Below, piece after piece: positions 31,261-42,461 of a DNA stretch of 64,000 nt. Numbering within the stretch: position 1 is the first letter of the stretch; each line of letters opens with the position of its first letter. Position numbers and translations under genes: made by a program. The DNA lies in assembly GCA_902806565.1 (NCBI GenBank), contig CADCXA010000069.1:124001-188000 (forward strand), written 5' to 3'. The notes under the pieces are model-generated. The model was not told where the DNA came from, did not search any database, and saw only the letters and a program-made list of their open reading frames with translations. The DNA is from Hypoxylon rubiginosum. Its lineage: Eukaryota; Ascomycota; Sordariomycetes; Xylariales; Hypoxylaceae.

Positions 31261-32602
31261 AGAACATACCTGCCTACTTCTAAGGGGCGTGGAGGAAGTT
31301 GTATTACTTATCATTCTGGCTGCTATGGAGGAGAATGGATCTTCTTTTACTGTATGAAGTCGTGATAGTCTCATCTGTTTTTTTGCCGACCTGCAGGCCA
31401 TGTTATGGGCGAACCTAGCCAGTACCGAACCAGGGCTTGTTCAAATAGCTCAATAACAATATCTCTTCGTCAACATTGCTATATTTCGTGCGAGTAGAGG
31501 AATACCTCGATAGTTGGCGTAAACCTTTCCATGCGTGAACCCATCGGTTCTTTCACAAGGTCCTTACTACATTCGTGTTGGGAATAGGGGCTGCGCAGTT
31601 ATGATGAAGTCGATTCTAAATCGAGGCATTTACTGCGACCTACGCATCGCTTTGGCACTCAAAAAAGCATAAGTAGCGATACACTAGGAATGCATGCGGC
31701 AGGCATGTTCGTGATATCTTAGATGTCGTATGGAGGAAGAGCTGGTAAGACAAGGGATAACGGCAAGGAGGCGCACTATCGCTAGCCATCTAGAGGAGGT
31801 TGGATATACGTATGTCCGGAGGCGAGCCAATAGCGGAATAATAGGCACGAGAAATGTCATTGGATGAATAGCGCGCCAAGAGCCGCGTGCCTTGGGGGCT
31901 GAGGACGCAAATAGCTAGATTACGCGAGCGCAACATGGTGCGTACCCTAGGCGTCTACCCTTCTGCTCGATGTGGAAGGAAAAAGAAATCCGGTACATAG
32001 CCAGTCCTCGTTCGTGACACCCAAACCCCCCGCGAACGCATGGCTACGTAAAAATGTGGCAGAGTGGTAGAACCTAATTATCGATGTTACACTACGACAT
32101 AGTATCTCGAATGATGTTCTTCTGTCTTCGCATACTCGAGGATCGAGAGCTGATTGGCCGTGGCCTTCCCTTGCCTTATCGTATACTGCCAAGCCGAGTC
32201 TCGAACGGCCGATGGCACGTTGAATCCCTCCCTCCCCCCAACGCAGGACTCGGGGATTTGTATAGAGGGCCGGCCATAGAAAAGTGAGACCCAGCGAAGG
32301 CCGTCCAGGAAAGCCCACCGCATACGAGTAGCCAATCCAATATATGCACCCGAATCCTTCGCAAAAAGCGAGGTGGCGGCGTAGCTTTATCGCTTCCACA
32401 TAGTAACCGAGCCACGGCCAGCTAGGTAAGTAGCATGGGAGGTTCGAGATAGGATCTGGGTAGATATCCTCATATGTAAATACCACTACCTATATCGCGA
32501 GACGGCGATCTTCAGAATCACTGCCACCTCGAACCGTCGCCTCAAACCGTCACCTCTTACCTTCCGATTTTTCATCGTTGCCGGCGGGTTAACTCAGCAA
32601 AA
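31261..32602. other. intergenic region
   Basis: No gene is supported. A 179-codon frame on the minus strand at 31947-32486 lacks any family feature and overlaps the promoter of the next gene. Confidence 0.5.
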
Positions 32603-34020
32603 ATGTCCGACGACAGCTATGACACCGGCTACGACCACGGCTATTGGCAGACGCCCGGCCACGTCGTCGCCGCCGGGATCGGGTTGTCCTTCTTGGACAT
32701 CGTCGCCGTCGCGATGAGGTTCGCGGCGCGGAAGAGTCAGCGGCAGCCCCTGAAGGCGGATGACTGGCTCCTGGTCCCCGCGACGGTATGTCTACCTTCG
32801 ACGGAACCTTTTTTCCGTACCTCCTACATGGGAACTGACGTAGTCCGATAGCTCCTCACTTTAGGCATCGGCATCTCCATGACTTATGGAGTTTCGAAGC
32901 AGGCCCTTGCTTACCCTTACGTGATCCCCCCGGACGCGCCCGAAGACATTCTGGCTGCCGCGTCGGAGCAGATCAGCATCGAGGGAGGAGTACGTATAAC
33001 AACTACGACATATTTGTTCGTAAGCTGACGTCAAAGCTAGATTCAATGGGCCTATACTCTGATGCTCCCGCTAGCCTTGGGCTGCACCAAAGCCAGCTTC
33101 CTGTTCTTCTACAGACGGATCTTCGCGGTTGACAGGATGGGAAAGACTAGCATGCTCCTTATCGGAATGATCGTGCTCATAGGGATGTGGTCGCTAGGCT
33201 TCTTCCTCACGTTCCTATTCCTGTGCCGACTCGACTTTTGGGCGCTGTGGACCACGGCCAGGGCGATCATTGACCACTGCATCTCCGATACGAACCCGAA
33301 CTTTTCCCTTGCTATTACGGATGTCATTACCGACGTGGTCATTCTCGTCATCCCTATTCCATTGGTAGGCTTGTCAGCGCTAGATAATATGCCAGCCGAT
33401 ACTAACATGTCACCTAGATTTGGCGTTTAAACCTGACCCTGTCCAAGAAGATTGCTGTTACCGCCGTGTTTCTGTTTGGAGCGATGTAAGTACTGAAGTT
33501 ATTGAGTCTCCAATCACCAGCTAACGATAAACAGAACGGTCGCAGCCTCGCTTACCCGTCTCGTTCTGACTGCGCAGATTCTAACAGTTGGCTACACTGA
33601 CGACGTTGACCCTATCCGTAAGTTCTACCAGACGGCTCCTCTTAGGATATCCCTGACTCGGTCTTAGTTCTGGTGACATCGTTCATCTACTGGGGAATGG
33701 TCGAGAGCGGTGTTGCCATCTTCGTGGCTTGCCTGCCGACCCTCTGGATTTATAGCAAGGGATCATCGTGGACCCCCTTGGTCAAGGTTGCGAGGAGCTT
33801 CGCCAACTCGAGCCTGTCCAGTCTCCGCCTCCTTACGACGAGAAAAAGCAAAGAGAGTATTCGTATCGACAACTCCTTCGACACTCAGTACATCAGGAAA
33901 CGCAGCGTCTCGACTCCTTCCGACTCTAGATCGGTGAACATCCAAAGGGCTCAGAGCAACGACGTCAACTCGGCTCAGCAAACGTATCCTTTGAAGGATA
34001 TCAAGGTTGCGCAGGCGTGA
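32603..34020 (+). CDS. fungal rhodopsin-fold / Pth11-like seven-helix membrane protein
   Basis: Six exons: 32603-32785, 32852-32989, 33041-33364, 33418-33485, 33535-33617 and 33668-34020, 382 residues. Introns are 66, 51, 53, 49 and 50 nt, most with CTRAY branch sites (ACTAACATG in the third). Seven hydrophobic helices are visible, including VAAGIGLSFLDIVAVAMRF, MLLIGMIVLIGMWSLGFFL and YWGMVESGVAIFVACLPTLW, with the KADDWLLV segment after helix 1 that is typical of fungal SAT4/rhodopsin-domain proteins. A cytosolic tail of about 90 residues is Ser-rich with many phosphorylatable sites (SVSTPSDSRSVN). Relatives such as Pth11 sense surface or chemical cues through G proteins, but most are orphan. 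No CFEM domain precedes the helices. Its neighbour upstream is the secreted-peptide gene. Confidence 0.9.
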
Positions 34021-34717
34021 TGGGTAGCTCAAAAGGCTGACGATAGCCAGTCCCGCAGTCGCTTGGAGCCGAAAGACCGTCACTCGCACTAGTATGGGGT
34101 ACATAAAAACCGTGGGAACTTGAACCACGAAGTTGCGGTGTTGTAGTGTATGTGTGCACATATGATTTCTCCGTAGGAGGATATTATGCAGCCTGAATTG
34201 CTTTTGCCTTCACTCCGTATGCGTTCCTCAGCCGCATACTATTTAATCAAGTGTATAATACGTATCCAATTCTTCAAATACCTATAGTGTACAAATAAAA
34301 ATATGGCTGCTCAGAGGTCTGAGCGGCGAGACTCGACACCCTGTCGTATATCTCGGTGGCTACCTAGCTAAGCTGGTGTGCCACGTTCTATCGACGGCGC
34401 TATCGTACCTAGATACTGCATCGGTCGAGTTGACTTCCTAAAAGGTAGCTAATTGTATGCGCAATGTCACCGAAGCGGGCCGCTAACACCGAGATGTCTT
34501 GGCCGACTCGTATGGGATGGCCGTATGGTTCGGTGTAGCCAATACAACGTTGCGACCCAGCCCTACAGATCGACGCCGAAAATGCACTTTCGTGCCTTGA
34601 GCACCTACCCTATACATATCTTCTACCCGCCAACTGTCTTCTCCAGGGTAGGTTCTTCCGAATGCCCTGTAATTATAGCGTACTTGCCCACTAATCCCCC
34701 TGTAATTACAATGCACC
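34021..34717. other. intergenic region
   Basis: No gene is supported. It contains CTGTAATTATAG/CTGTAATTACAA strings at 34669-34713 and otherwise unremarkable sequence between convergent genes. Confidence 0.5.
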
Positions 34718-36268
34718 TTACCCACTAACTGCCTTGTTAAAACAAGTCCACGACCGCCATTGATGTCGCTGTCCATCATGAAAAATCTTCGCATTCTTGT
34801 CGAGGAAAGCCACCAAGTCTTCCGACTCCCCAGCCAATGCCACTCCGTATCTCTCCTGTGCGTCAGCTAGTTGCGTCTCGTAAATTTGCAGGTCCGCAAC
34901 CTTCTTCTGCACGAAATCGTTGATTTCGTCTTCTGGTATGGCCGAGACAAGTTCGTCCCAATCCGCCGTCTCTTCTCGAAGCTTGACGAAAGGAACGCAG
35001 GTTGGTCCATTGAAGCCGCGCAGCAAGATGAAGTGGAACCACTGGCGCCCCTGTTTCTGGCATTCCCTTAGTATCGCAGAAGGCTTCTCGTCCTCGCGAG
35101 CATCAGCACTTATAACCTTTTGCTCCTCCTCCTCGAGGATTCGAGTGAATAACTCCAAGTTCCTATTGAACCTAGCAAGCCTTTTGTCGACGGACGGCCA
35201 CGCATTGGGTGACTCTATCAGCAACCACGATGGCGTGGAATACACCAGCTGGGTTGGTGCGGTATAGGACCACTCCCAGTCAATTACCGCAATGATTTTC
35301 ATGTCTAGCTTATTGTTGACGATCATGTTTGTTGGCTGGAAATCGTCGCACATGAATTTGAAGGGGCCCTTGTCTAGGCTGGGCAAGACATGACGTGGTA
35401 TCAAGGCTTTCATGACATTCCAGTAGATGAACTTATTCCTCGCATCCTCGGCGTTGTCGACTGAGTTGGGCTGCATATGAAGATGCCGTAGGTCTTGATC
35501 GACGACATGGTGGAAATACTTGGTCGCTGATGAGTACGTTTTATCCCGAGGGCCTATGAGGCGTTAGGGTGTAAGGACGGATCAAGGAACATGAGGCGAA
35601 GGCCACAAACCAAGAACATCAACTCCACCATCGGCAAGGAAATCGTGAGCTTTCTTGGTGAGCGGTCGTGAGTTGATCGTTGCAGCGAAGCTGGATTCGC
35701 TGGCCGTGGAGGTCGACGCCATGCTGCCGATGCGTGGGAAATTGACCTCTCGGAGCTGCAATTGAAAGCCGATCGTTTGTCGGAAGATGGTTTCAATTAC
35801 AGAGTCGCTGACATCCTCTCGTATAATTCTAGCATCATCATTCTGCAGAATCTCGTCGAGGCCAATGCCTTCGATAAACTCCGTCATAATAAAGGGGCCA
35901 ATCCCAAGGGGGTTGTCAACAGCTAACCCCCACGATTTGACGTCGGGAATGGGTATGTTCGTCTGCTGACGGATGAGTTTCATCGCTGCTACTTCGATCT
36001 CGACCTTCTCGTCGCCATTCATGACCTTTCCCACCATGGGAAAGCGGACCATCCACTTCTCCCCGTTGTCGAATACTATTTTGCAATTCATATTGTAGGC
36101 GCCACGCCTATCATCAAGCTTATGTGTGGCGAGCTTGCAAGGTAGATGATCTCTGTGGAGAGTCGAAACCCAGTCCGTCAGCCGTTCTTCACGTGCTTCA
36201 TCATACTTCCTGATCCATAAAAGGAATGATAAATTATTGTCCAGGAGGACGCGGTCATCCCAGTCCAT
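34718..36268 (-). CDS. aminoglycoside-phosphotransferase-like kinase-fold protein
   Basis: Two exons, 36268-35611 and 35553-34718, 497 residues; the intron is 57 nt. I start at 36268 because MDWDDRVLLDNN is the usual opening of this fungal APH group; the open frame extends 30 codons further upstream. Kinase-like features are the N-lobe CKIVFDNGEKWMVRFPM with the Lys position, GPFIMTEFIEGIGLDEIL (hinge), KFMCDDFQPTNMIV (catalytic loop, D-x-x-x-x-N, with Cys replacing the common His), and IIAVIDWEWSYT (metal-binding Asp). These fungal proteins are abundant, of unknown substrate and not antibiotic-resistance genes as such. The C-terminal 100 residues are helical and charged. Confidence 0.88.
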
Positions 36269-36601
36269 TGTGAGTAGAAGAACGTCGTATGTTAAAGCTG
36301 AGAACATGGAGAAGGTTGGAGTAGAGGTGCCAACTGCCAAACCTGTACAGTGCAGCAACCTGTGCGTAGAGAAATTGCCACCGTATGCCTAACGGACCTG
36401 TAAACACAGGGGGGTGGGGCCCTAAAAACCGCTATAGCCCTCCTATGATTACTCCGCACCCAGGTCAATTGTCAGCCAGCTAGCAATTAGAGGAAGAGCA
36501 CGCTGTAGCTCCCTGTAGTTACAGCGGGTTATAGTGAGTACCTCACTATAATCTTAGCTCCAGGGTTTGAGGTAGAGCGTTGAGCCAGTGTGGATAAACC
36601 C
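36269..36601. other. intergenic region with palindrome
   Basis: No gene is seen. It contains a perfect hairpin: TTATAGTGAG (36529-36538) and CTCACTATAA (36542-36551) around TAC. The partly related CTGTAGTTACAG lies just before it. Confidence 0.6.
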
Positions 36602-38542
36602 CTATCGAATGAAAAAGGTCGTAGAATCCATAAGATCTTCGCAGTACAATTCGTCTACCATCTCACCGGCCATAATGCCGCTCACGTACGATGCGCCTAC
36701 GAGGAAGTGAGTTGGCCTCTCACTGCCGGATACTGTTATAGTCTCCGATCCCGGGCGCAGTACGGACGGGACTGGAGATCCGAAGAGGATGGCGAGAACA
36801 TCTCCCTTTCGACTGTCGGGGACACAGGTGCCTACAAACCCGCTTTTCGTGGTGAAAAATGACTTCATGCCGACCTTCGACCTAAGGCATTCTATGTATC
36901 CGCTCTGCTGACCATCGTCGTCGACGATTTTTGATTTCCAGTCGTCTCCCTCGGCAGGGCCGTTTAGTAGGCTCGTGTACGTCGCCTCGTAAGATGCAGG
37001 AGCCGGATCGTAGCCTGAATTGAAACGCTTGTTCGAGATCAAGGTTTTCCATAGGGGCTCTCGATCTCTGAATCGCTCCATATGAGGCCTTATTGATGGG
37101 TCAAACAGACAGGGTCGCTGCCTGGCGGTTTTGGCAAGAGACTCGACATGAGCGAGTTGATCGAGGCACGAGTCGAGGGATTCCCCGAGGAACACTACTT
37201 CCTCGATCTTGTCCACGAAAAGCCCTTCTACCTGCAGCGTCCTCTCGTCCTCTAACCGTTTTCCATTATTGCAATCTGCCCCAGGCCCTGAAGCGCTAAT
37301 GCCTGCTGGCGGGTGAAACATGGTTCCTCTCGGCTGTGTTGCTTTTCCACCCACTTGTCTAGATATATCGGGAACCCAGGAGGGAAGAGGAGGTTGTGGA
37401 ACCGTTGGCGGTAGGCTTGGGATGTGAGGAGCAGGGGCCGATATCCCTGGTAGGAACACGCCCGAAAGAAATTGCGGCCCATCTCCCTGGGCGAATATGT
37501 AGGCCATGGCGTCCGCGTAAACTGCTGCGGTCGGTTTATGGTAGTCGACGACGATAGAGCTTTGTGGATCGGATGCGTCGGCTTTTAAGAGACCAAGGAG
37601 CCCGTAGATTCTGTCTCTTGGGTCAGTGGCTTCTGAGGTCCTCGAGATAATCAATAATTTTCGCAAGCTCTCGCCGCCCTGGGATTTCATCGCTTGGTAG
37701 AGGTCGTCGAGGACGTCGATCTTCCACAGGGCGAGTAATTCAATGTTTTCTTCCTCATCAGACGGGTCGCCCATCTTTCCGCTTGAGCTATTCCCCGATG
37801 CGCTCCGGCTGTCGTTGCTCTGCGGCTTGCGGCGCACCATACCGATTTCAGTGAAGATTTTTCTAGAGACAAACGCCGACGCCTTCATAAGGGTCGACCA
37901 AGCTATGGTCCTACGCCCGCATACCACCAACGGGTCGTGCTTGGCCATCGCCAGCTCCTGAATAATCCAGACGCGCGAGAACCAGGGCCGTCGATCGATC
38001 AGCTCGGAAATGAAACCGCTGCATAGGCGCGTCGCATCTAAGAGTTTCTGATCCTGCTCATCACCTCGACGGTGGCTTCGAGTAGCGAGCATCGGGAGCG
38101 CGTCGAATACGAGGTCAGTCTCATCATCCTCTTCTCCGAGCCATATGACCACTAGCTCGGCCGATGCGTAGATGTCCCGCATCATGGAAACCTGCTGCCC
38201 TCGCTCATCCAGGTCTGCCTGATTAATACATACGGCATCCACCCATAGCGTGATTGGGTCGGCTGCTTCAGCAGGGGGGCGTAGAGATCGCAGGGCCACA
38301 AGCAAATTTGTCGTTACCGGAAAATCACTTCCATCGATGCTGATAGTATTTCCTGGGTTCCTCGCACTAGCAGGATCGCCCCATACATACGAGAGGGCGT
38401 TGTAGATAGGGTTGGAGTCAAGACTCCGGGTGCTTACACGGACTCGAAGCGGCTCGTCGAAACCGCCGGGAAGAAGAGTCAGGACCCGAATCTCGCGAAG
38501 GTTTGAGTCGAGCGGGCTGTAGTAAAACGCTTGTGAAGACAT
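36602..38542 (-). CDS. HET-domain protein (heterokaryon incompatibility type)
   Basis: Single exon, 646 residues. The N-terminal HET domain (about residues 45-195) has its three blocks: YNALSYVWGDP, LWVDAVCINQADLDERGQQV with MMRDIY, and FSRVWIIQELAMA. After a linker with a Ser-rich insert (SRSASGNSSSG) comes the usual long C-terminal region found in stand-alone HET proteins, ending near HFLVGASYVSGIMAGEM. HET proteins trigger cell death on fusion of unlike strains and act downstream of NLR-like receptors; the HET domain has a TIR-like fold. Which allorecognition system this copy serves cannot be told. The gene is intact. Confidence 0.93.
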   Translation of the reverse strand: MSSQAFYYSPLDSNLREIRVLTLLPGGFDEPLRVRVSTRSLDSNPIYNALSYVWGDPASARNPGNTISIDGSDFPVTTNLLVALRSLRPPAEAADPITLWVDAVCINQADLDERGQQVSMMRDIYASAELVVIWLGEEDDETDLVFDALPMLATRSHRRGDEQDQKLLDATRLCSGFISELIDRRPWFSRVWIIQELAMAKHDPLVVCGRRTIAWSTLMKASAFVSRKIFTEIGMVRRKPQSNDSRSASGNSSSGKMGDPSDEEENIELLALWKIDVLDDLYQAMKSQGGESLRKLLIISRTSEATDPRDRIYGLLGLLKADASDPQSSIVVDYHKPTAAVYADAMAYIFAQGDGPQFLSGVFLPGISAPAPHIPSLPPTVPQPPLPSWVPDISRQVGGKATQPRGTMFHPPAGISASGPGADCNNGKRLEDERTLQVEGLFVDKIEEVVFLGESLDSCLDQLAHVESLAKTARQRPCLFDPSIRPHMERFRDREPLWKTLISNKRFNSGYDPAPASYEATYTSLLNGPAEGDDWKSKIVDDDGQQSGYIECLRSKVGMKSFFTTKSGFVGTCVPDSRKGDVLAILFGSPVPSVLRPGSETITVSGSERPTHFLVGASYVSGIMAGEMVDELYCEDLMDSTTFFIR

Positions 38543-38962
38543 GCCTCAGCTCTAATGTAAGTAATACCTTATTGAGAATTATACTATGATCTTAGGTTTA
38601 TACTCGTACTCGTTAGGGAATAGGTGACCCATGTGGATTCATGGCTGTTACGGAAAGAAGCCCGACTTCAAGGGGGGCTCCCCCTCCACGCAGGTGCGCC
38701 CACACGATGCCCAGCCCTGAATTTTTCAGCTGCGGCTAATTCCGAAAATTGCTTCAGCTTTTAGGAGACGCTAGTCGTCATTCGGCGACTTGCTTGGTTA
38801 ACGGGGCATTGATTGAACCCAGATGTAGTTCGGATTTGTATTGCTTCGATGAGTGCTCTTTTACACGGTTACATCTCTCCCAGAATCGAAATATGTGTAT
38901 GTAGCAAGTAATATCGTAGATGTGACAGCTGCCGTGTCATTTAGTGCTGACTTACGAATCAA
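38543..38962. other. intergenic region
   Basis: 420 bases without a supported gene; it is the promoter of the HET gene and the 3' flank of the next gene. Confidence 0.6.
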
Positions 38963-39994
38963 TTAAGTCCAGACCGATTCCAGCTCCAGAGACACGGCGC
39001 TGCCACGAACCTTTGGATCTAAATCTAAAAGTCTTTTTCCGTATATGCAGCTGGAAAAGATATAACTAATAAATGCACTGGAGCCAAGAGCCTGAAACCC
39101 GCCAGCCATTTGGACGATTTCGAGGGCTCCCCCGATATGCTTCGCAGCCATGGAAAGATCACCGAGCATAAGCTATATGATATTAGTCGATCGCGCTTCA
39201 GAATAGCTACTAAGAAAACCGTGTGCGGGAGGAATGGTTGGGCCTCACATCATCGAAGGCCAGAACCAAGGCCTTGGAAACAGCTATGCGACCTAAGGAT
39301 GGATCCTCGGTGGAAATTATCTCACGAAGGCCTTGGATATAGGCCAGCTTGTATCGGATAGCGATATCGGCATACTCCTCCTCGAACTGGACTAGGGATA
39401 GGTGGCGACAAGAGGCAAGCAAAAAGCCCTTCAGAAGATCAATATCGGCCGAAGAGAAGATTACCCAGTTCCGCCTCATATAATCGTGGTAGTCTGTGAA
39501 GTGCTGCATTATAGGACACTGAGCACACATATAGGGAAGAACGACTCTAACATCTGGACGAAACATTAGCCTTCAGGTACGTTCCCTCCGACCCGAAGGG
39601 AGCAAGCTGGACAGGGGACAAGTATAAGCTCACAATGGCTGATCAGAAAATGTTCTCTAGGTGCTAGAGATCTTAGAAAAGATGCCAAGGGTTCGTGTTC
39701 GAATGCGCCGGAAAGGGTCCTCGGGGCTGGCAGCGCGGTCTCGTGTTGACTAAGGAGCGCTCGAGTGTGCTGTCGTGTCCAGCTTGCAAGTTGATGATCC
39801 GATTCCTCCCTGTCAGAATCGTGTCCGGCGCTGCTCTTCTGGTGCATGTAACTAGCTACTTGGAGTCTTCTGGCTCGGGCATGTGCCACACGAGCTGCGT
39901 GAGAATGAGCTTGTCGCCTCGCTTTGGTAGAGCTGGAGCTGGAGCTGGAGCTAGAGTTGGAGCCATTTTGGGCTGGCATGAAAACGAAGTCCAT
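38963..39994 (-). CDS. fungal transcription-factor-like protein without Zn2Cys6 domain
   Basis: Three exons: 39994-39634, 39553-39249 and 39172-38963, 291 residues; introns 80 and 76 nt. It begins MDFVFMPAQNG, then a Ser run encoded by a GGAGCT repeat and a basic SHAARVAHARARR segment. This opening is common to fungal-specific proteins with the transcription-factor helical domain but no zinc cluster. The middle DYMRRNWVIFSSADIDLLKG is a strongly recognisable motif of the family and is joined to the first part through the splice giving FLISHY-VRVVLPYMC. The third exon (LMLGDLSMAAKHIGGALE) is the next helix pair. The protein ends after that, shorter than many relatives, so it may be truncated at the C-terminus. 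A nuclear regulatory role is inferred only. Confidence 0.8.
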
Positions 39995-40343
39995 ATTTAT
40001 CTACCAGGGACAACATTGGAGAAACGACCAACCTATATGACAAGATAGAGCTCTATATATGGCCACGGTCATTTTACGTGTCGCGGTAGAAGAACATATT
40101 GCATCAAGGTGAGTGAGCAGACAAGATGAATTCTGAATATTAAATTTGTCAGCTAAGAAATGAAACTGTTGATCCAGCACGAATAGTACCCACTCTACCG
40201 TTTGTGAGCTCATCGTCATTGCTGCCAAGATTTGCTCCTACCGAAAGCGGACTAGAGCTCCCGGAATGACCCATTTTTAGCGGCTTCTTACATCCCCCTG
40301 TCCCCCTAATCCTCTCAGCCCCTTGCCCCTATGGACCCGACTC
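39995..40343. other. intergenic region
   Basis: About 350 bases without a supported gene. Confidence 0.6.
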
Positions 40344-41473
40344 TTACAGGTGATACGCAACCTCGCTCTCCTTGTCAATCTGCCCATACACGGCGTCAAA
40401 AGCGGCCACCACATCCTCAGGGAGCGGACCTTGCTCGATCGCGTCGATGTTTGAATCCAGCTGCGCCGAGCTGGAGGCGCCCAAGACGATGGAGTCTCCG
40501 TGCGCCTTTTCCAGAACACCGTGGTACGCCGTCCATCGAAGTGCGGCAGCGTGCCCACTAATTCCGTACTTGGACGCCACGGATGCCGCGTTGTCCGCCG
40601 CGGCCACGATGGACGGCTTCTGGTAGAAACTCGAATACAGGCCGCCAATTTTATGCTGTGCGCGAGGCGGTTAGCTGAGAGCAACATAATCGCTAGAAAT
40701 TGGACAGTGAAGAGGAACAGGGTCGTACGCACCGATGTATCATATCGCCCGCCCGCCTTGACCTTCTTCGCATTACCGGCGAAGAAGCCGGCCGCGGCAG
40801 GACTAAAGACGTAGAACGCGATCCCGTTCTTGCGCAAAACGGGGAAGAGCTCCTTCTCTCCGCCTCGGACAATAGCATTGTACTGCCCCTGGTACACGCT
40901 CGGCTTCACATAACCGCGCTCCTCGCAAATGTCCAGGAACTGCTGAACTTCTTGGGCGGTATAGTTCGAGAGGCCCCAATGCTTGATCTTGCCCTCCTTG
41001 TGGGCCTGGTCCATGGCTTCGCAAGCCTCTTCGAATCGGGTAGCCCGGTCTGGTACGTGCAGGTACTCGATGTTGATCTGTTTGACCTTGAGCGCGTCGA
41101 GCGAGATGTCGATCTCCTCGAGCACCTTGGATTTCGAATGGTCCCCGGGATCCCGTGATACGACCTTGGTGTCAATGGCGAATCTGTCTCCCGCAGCCAC
41201 AGCCCCGAGTCTTGGCTCGGAAGATCCGGGGGCATGTGGGGAGTACATGCGGGCGGTATCGAGCTGGTGATAGCCGCGTGCGGCGAAAGTATTGAGGATA
41301 CCGTTCACCTCGTCGGGGCTGTCGAAACGTGCCATTGGGTCCACAGAGGCATCTCCTACCTACTCATCGTAGTTATTAGACACTTCAGCCTCAATATTAC
41401 TACCATTGCTTGGTCGACTTACACTTGATAGTCCAAGAACCAAGTTCAGGGGAGATTTTCCAACGGGCGTCAT
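40344..41473 (-). CDS. aldo-keto reductase, AKR7 (aflatoxin aldehyde reductase) type
   Basis: Three exons: 41473-41423, 41359-40733 and 40655-40344, 329 residues; introns 63 and 77 nt with TCTAATAAC and GCTAACC branch sites. The first exon gives the opening strand MTPVGKSPLNLVLGLSS. The catalytic tetrad can be read: Asp in QLDTARMY, Tyr in ARMYSP, Lys in AIDTKVVS, and His in NIEYLHVPDR. The C-terminal part (SKYGISGHAAALRWTAYHGV, then DSIVLGASSSAQLDSN) is the NADPH-binding end. AKR7 enzymes reduce dialdehydes and other carbonyls with NADPH, often for detoxification. Length is normal and the gene looks intact. Confidence 0.92.
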
Positions 41474-41607
41474 TGTATGTAGCAGATGGGAAACCGCGAG
41501 ATGTATAATAGAGCAAATCTGAAGTGTGACTGTTTGATTCGGTTGCCAGAACTTTCGCGAACTTCAGAGACTCCTTTATAGTCCAACGATGTCCATATGA
41601 GTACTTG

Positions 41608-41677
41608 CGCGGGTTGAACACACCGACCCCCACCCCCATCCACCCGAAAAAGGGGGGGTGAGTGTGTTTAACCCGCG
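41608..41677. repeat. inverted repeat of about 27 bp, MITE-like
   Basis: Left arm from CGCGGGTTGAACACAC (41608 on) pairs with right arm ending GTGTGTTTAACCCGCG (41677), with C-rich and G-rich inner parts also complementary. An AT-rich tract and a further ACGGGTTTAACGGATATGCC string follow, so this may be the end of a degraded transposon. Confidence 0.6.
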
Positions 41678-42257
41678 TAAATATAAACCGTTAAAATGTT
41701 AAAAATATTATATAAAATATTAATTATTATTTTATTTTATTTTACGGGTTTAACGGATATGCCGGATCTAACGAACCTAGCATTTTTACCACTTTAGTGG
41801 TTTCCCGCAAATCAACAGCGCTAGTATATATCCACATAGCCATCGTAGGTCACGACATATCAGCACTCTATCTTCTTGCCAAGAGATGCTCCTACCCTTT
41901 TAGGCGATAGCATGGTCAAGCTTGAGCCTCATAGGCCACTTAACATCAACCCCTTGAGTACTTCAACGTAATACATTGGTCTGATCGACCACGTAGATGG
42001 ATATATAGCCCAAAATATTATCAGTAGTGCTCGTCGGTCAACAGGAACATGCCGCTTGGGATTTCTAAGCAGATAACGTACGTCGGAGTCAGGTCTTCTC
42101 CGGCCGGAGATAGCAGCGGAAAGGTCACCAGGTAGAAAGCAATCTCTTCGTCGACTTCCTTGTCATAACGTAACAACAACATTGCTGTCTGAGGAGTTCT
42201 CAACCTAGCCGCTGATGACCCCGGATATACCTACAGGAAGACACCAACTGTACCTCT

Positions 42258-42330
42258 GTCTCGGCCCCTATTCTAGCTAACATGCCCAGCCCCTTATAGA
42301 CAGGGTTAGGGCCAAAGAGCCAGATCCTTG
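42258..42330 (+). repeat. dispersed repeat, copy B
   Basis: TCGGCCCCTATTCTAGCTAA through GAGCCAGATCCTTGG resembles 23692-23765 block by block. Probably two diverged copies of one non-coding mobile repeat. Confidence 0.5.
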
Positions 42331-42461
42331 GCCGTCCTATCATAACTTCACACTATCAGTTTGGTTGCCTGACAGTAATTTTGGGACGGTTTGTCAGGTC
42401 GATCTCTTTAAAATGAAAGCGGTTCCAGTTTCCATACCGATGGCAGCAAATCTGGTCGGCC

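Larger units (their letters stand above)
41474..42461. other. repeat-bearing intergenic region
   Basis: About 1 kb with no supported gene. It holds a strong inverted repeat (41608-41677), an AT-only tract (41690-41745) and one copy of a dispersed repeat (42258-42330). A 60-codon frame at 42021-42203 on the minus strand is unrecognised. Confidence 0.55.

Noticed and set aside
31947..32486. 179-codon open frame on the minus strand
   Set aside because: No domain, signal or splice pattern; it overlaps the promoter of the seven-helix gene and its composition looks like a chance frame.
42021..42203. 60-codon frame MRTPQTAMLLLRYDK...
   Set aside because: Reads somewhat like protein, but it has no family match, no neighbouring exons and lies between repeats; could be a gene relic.
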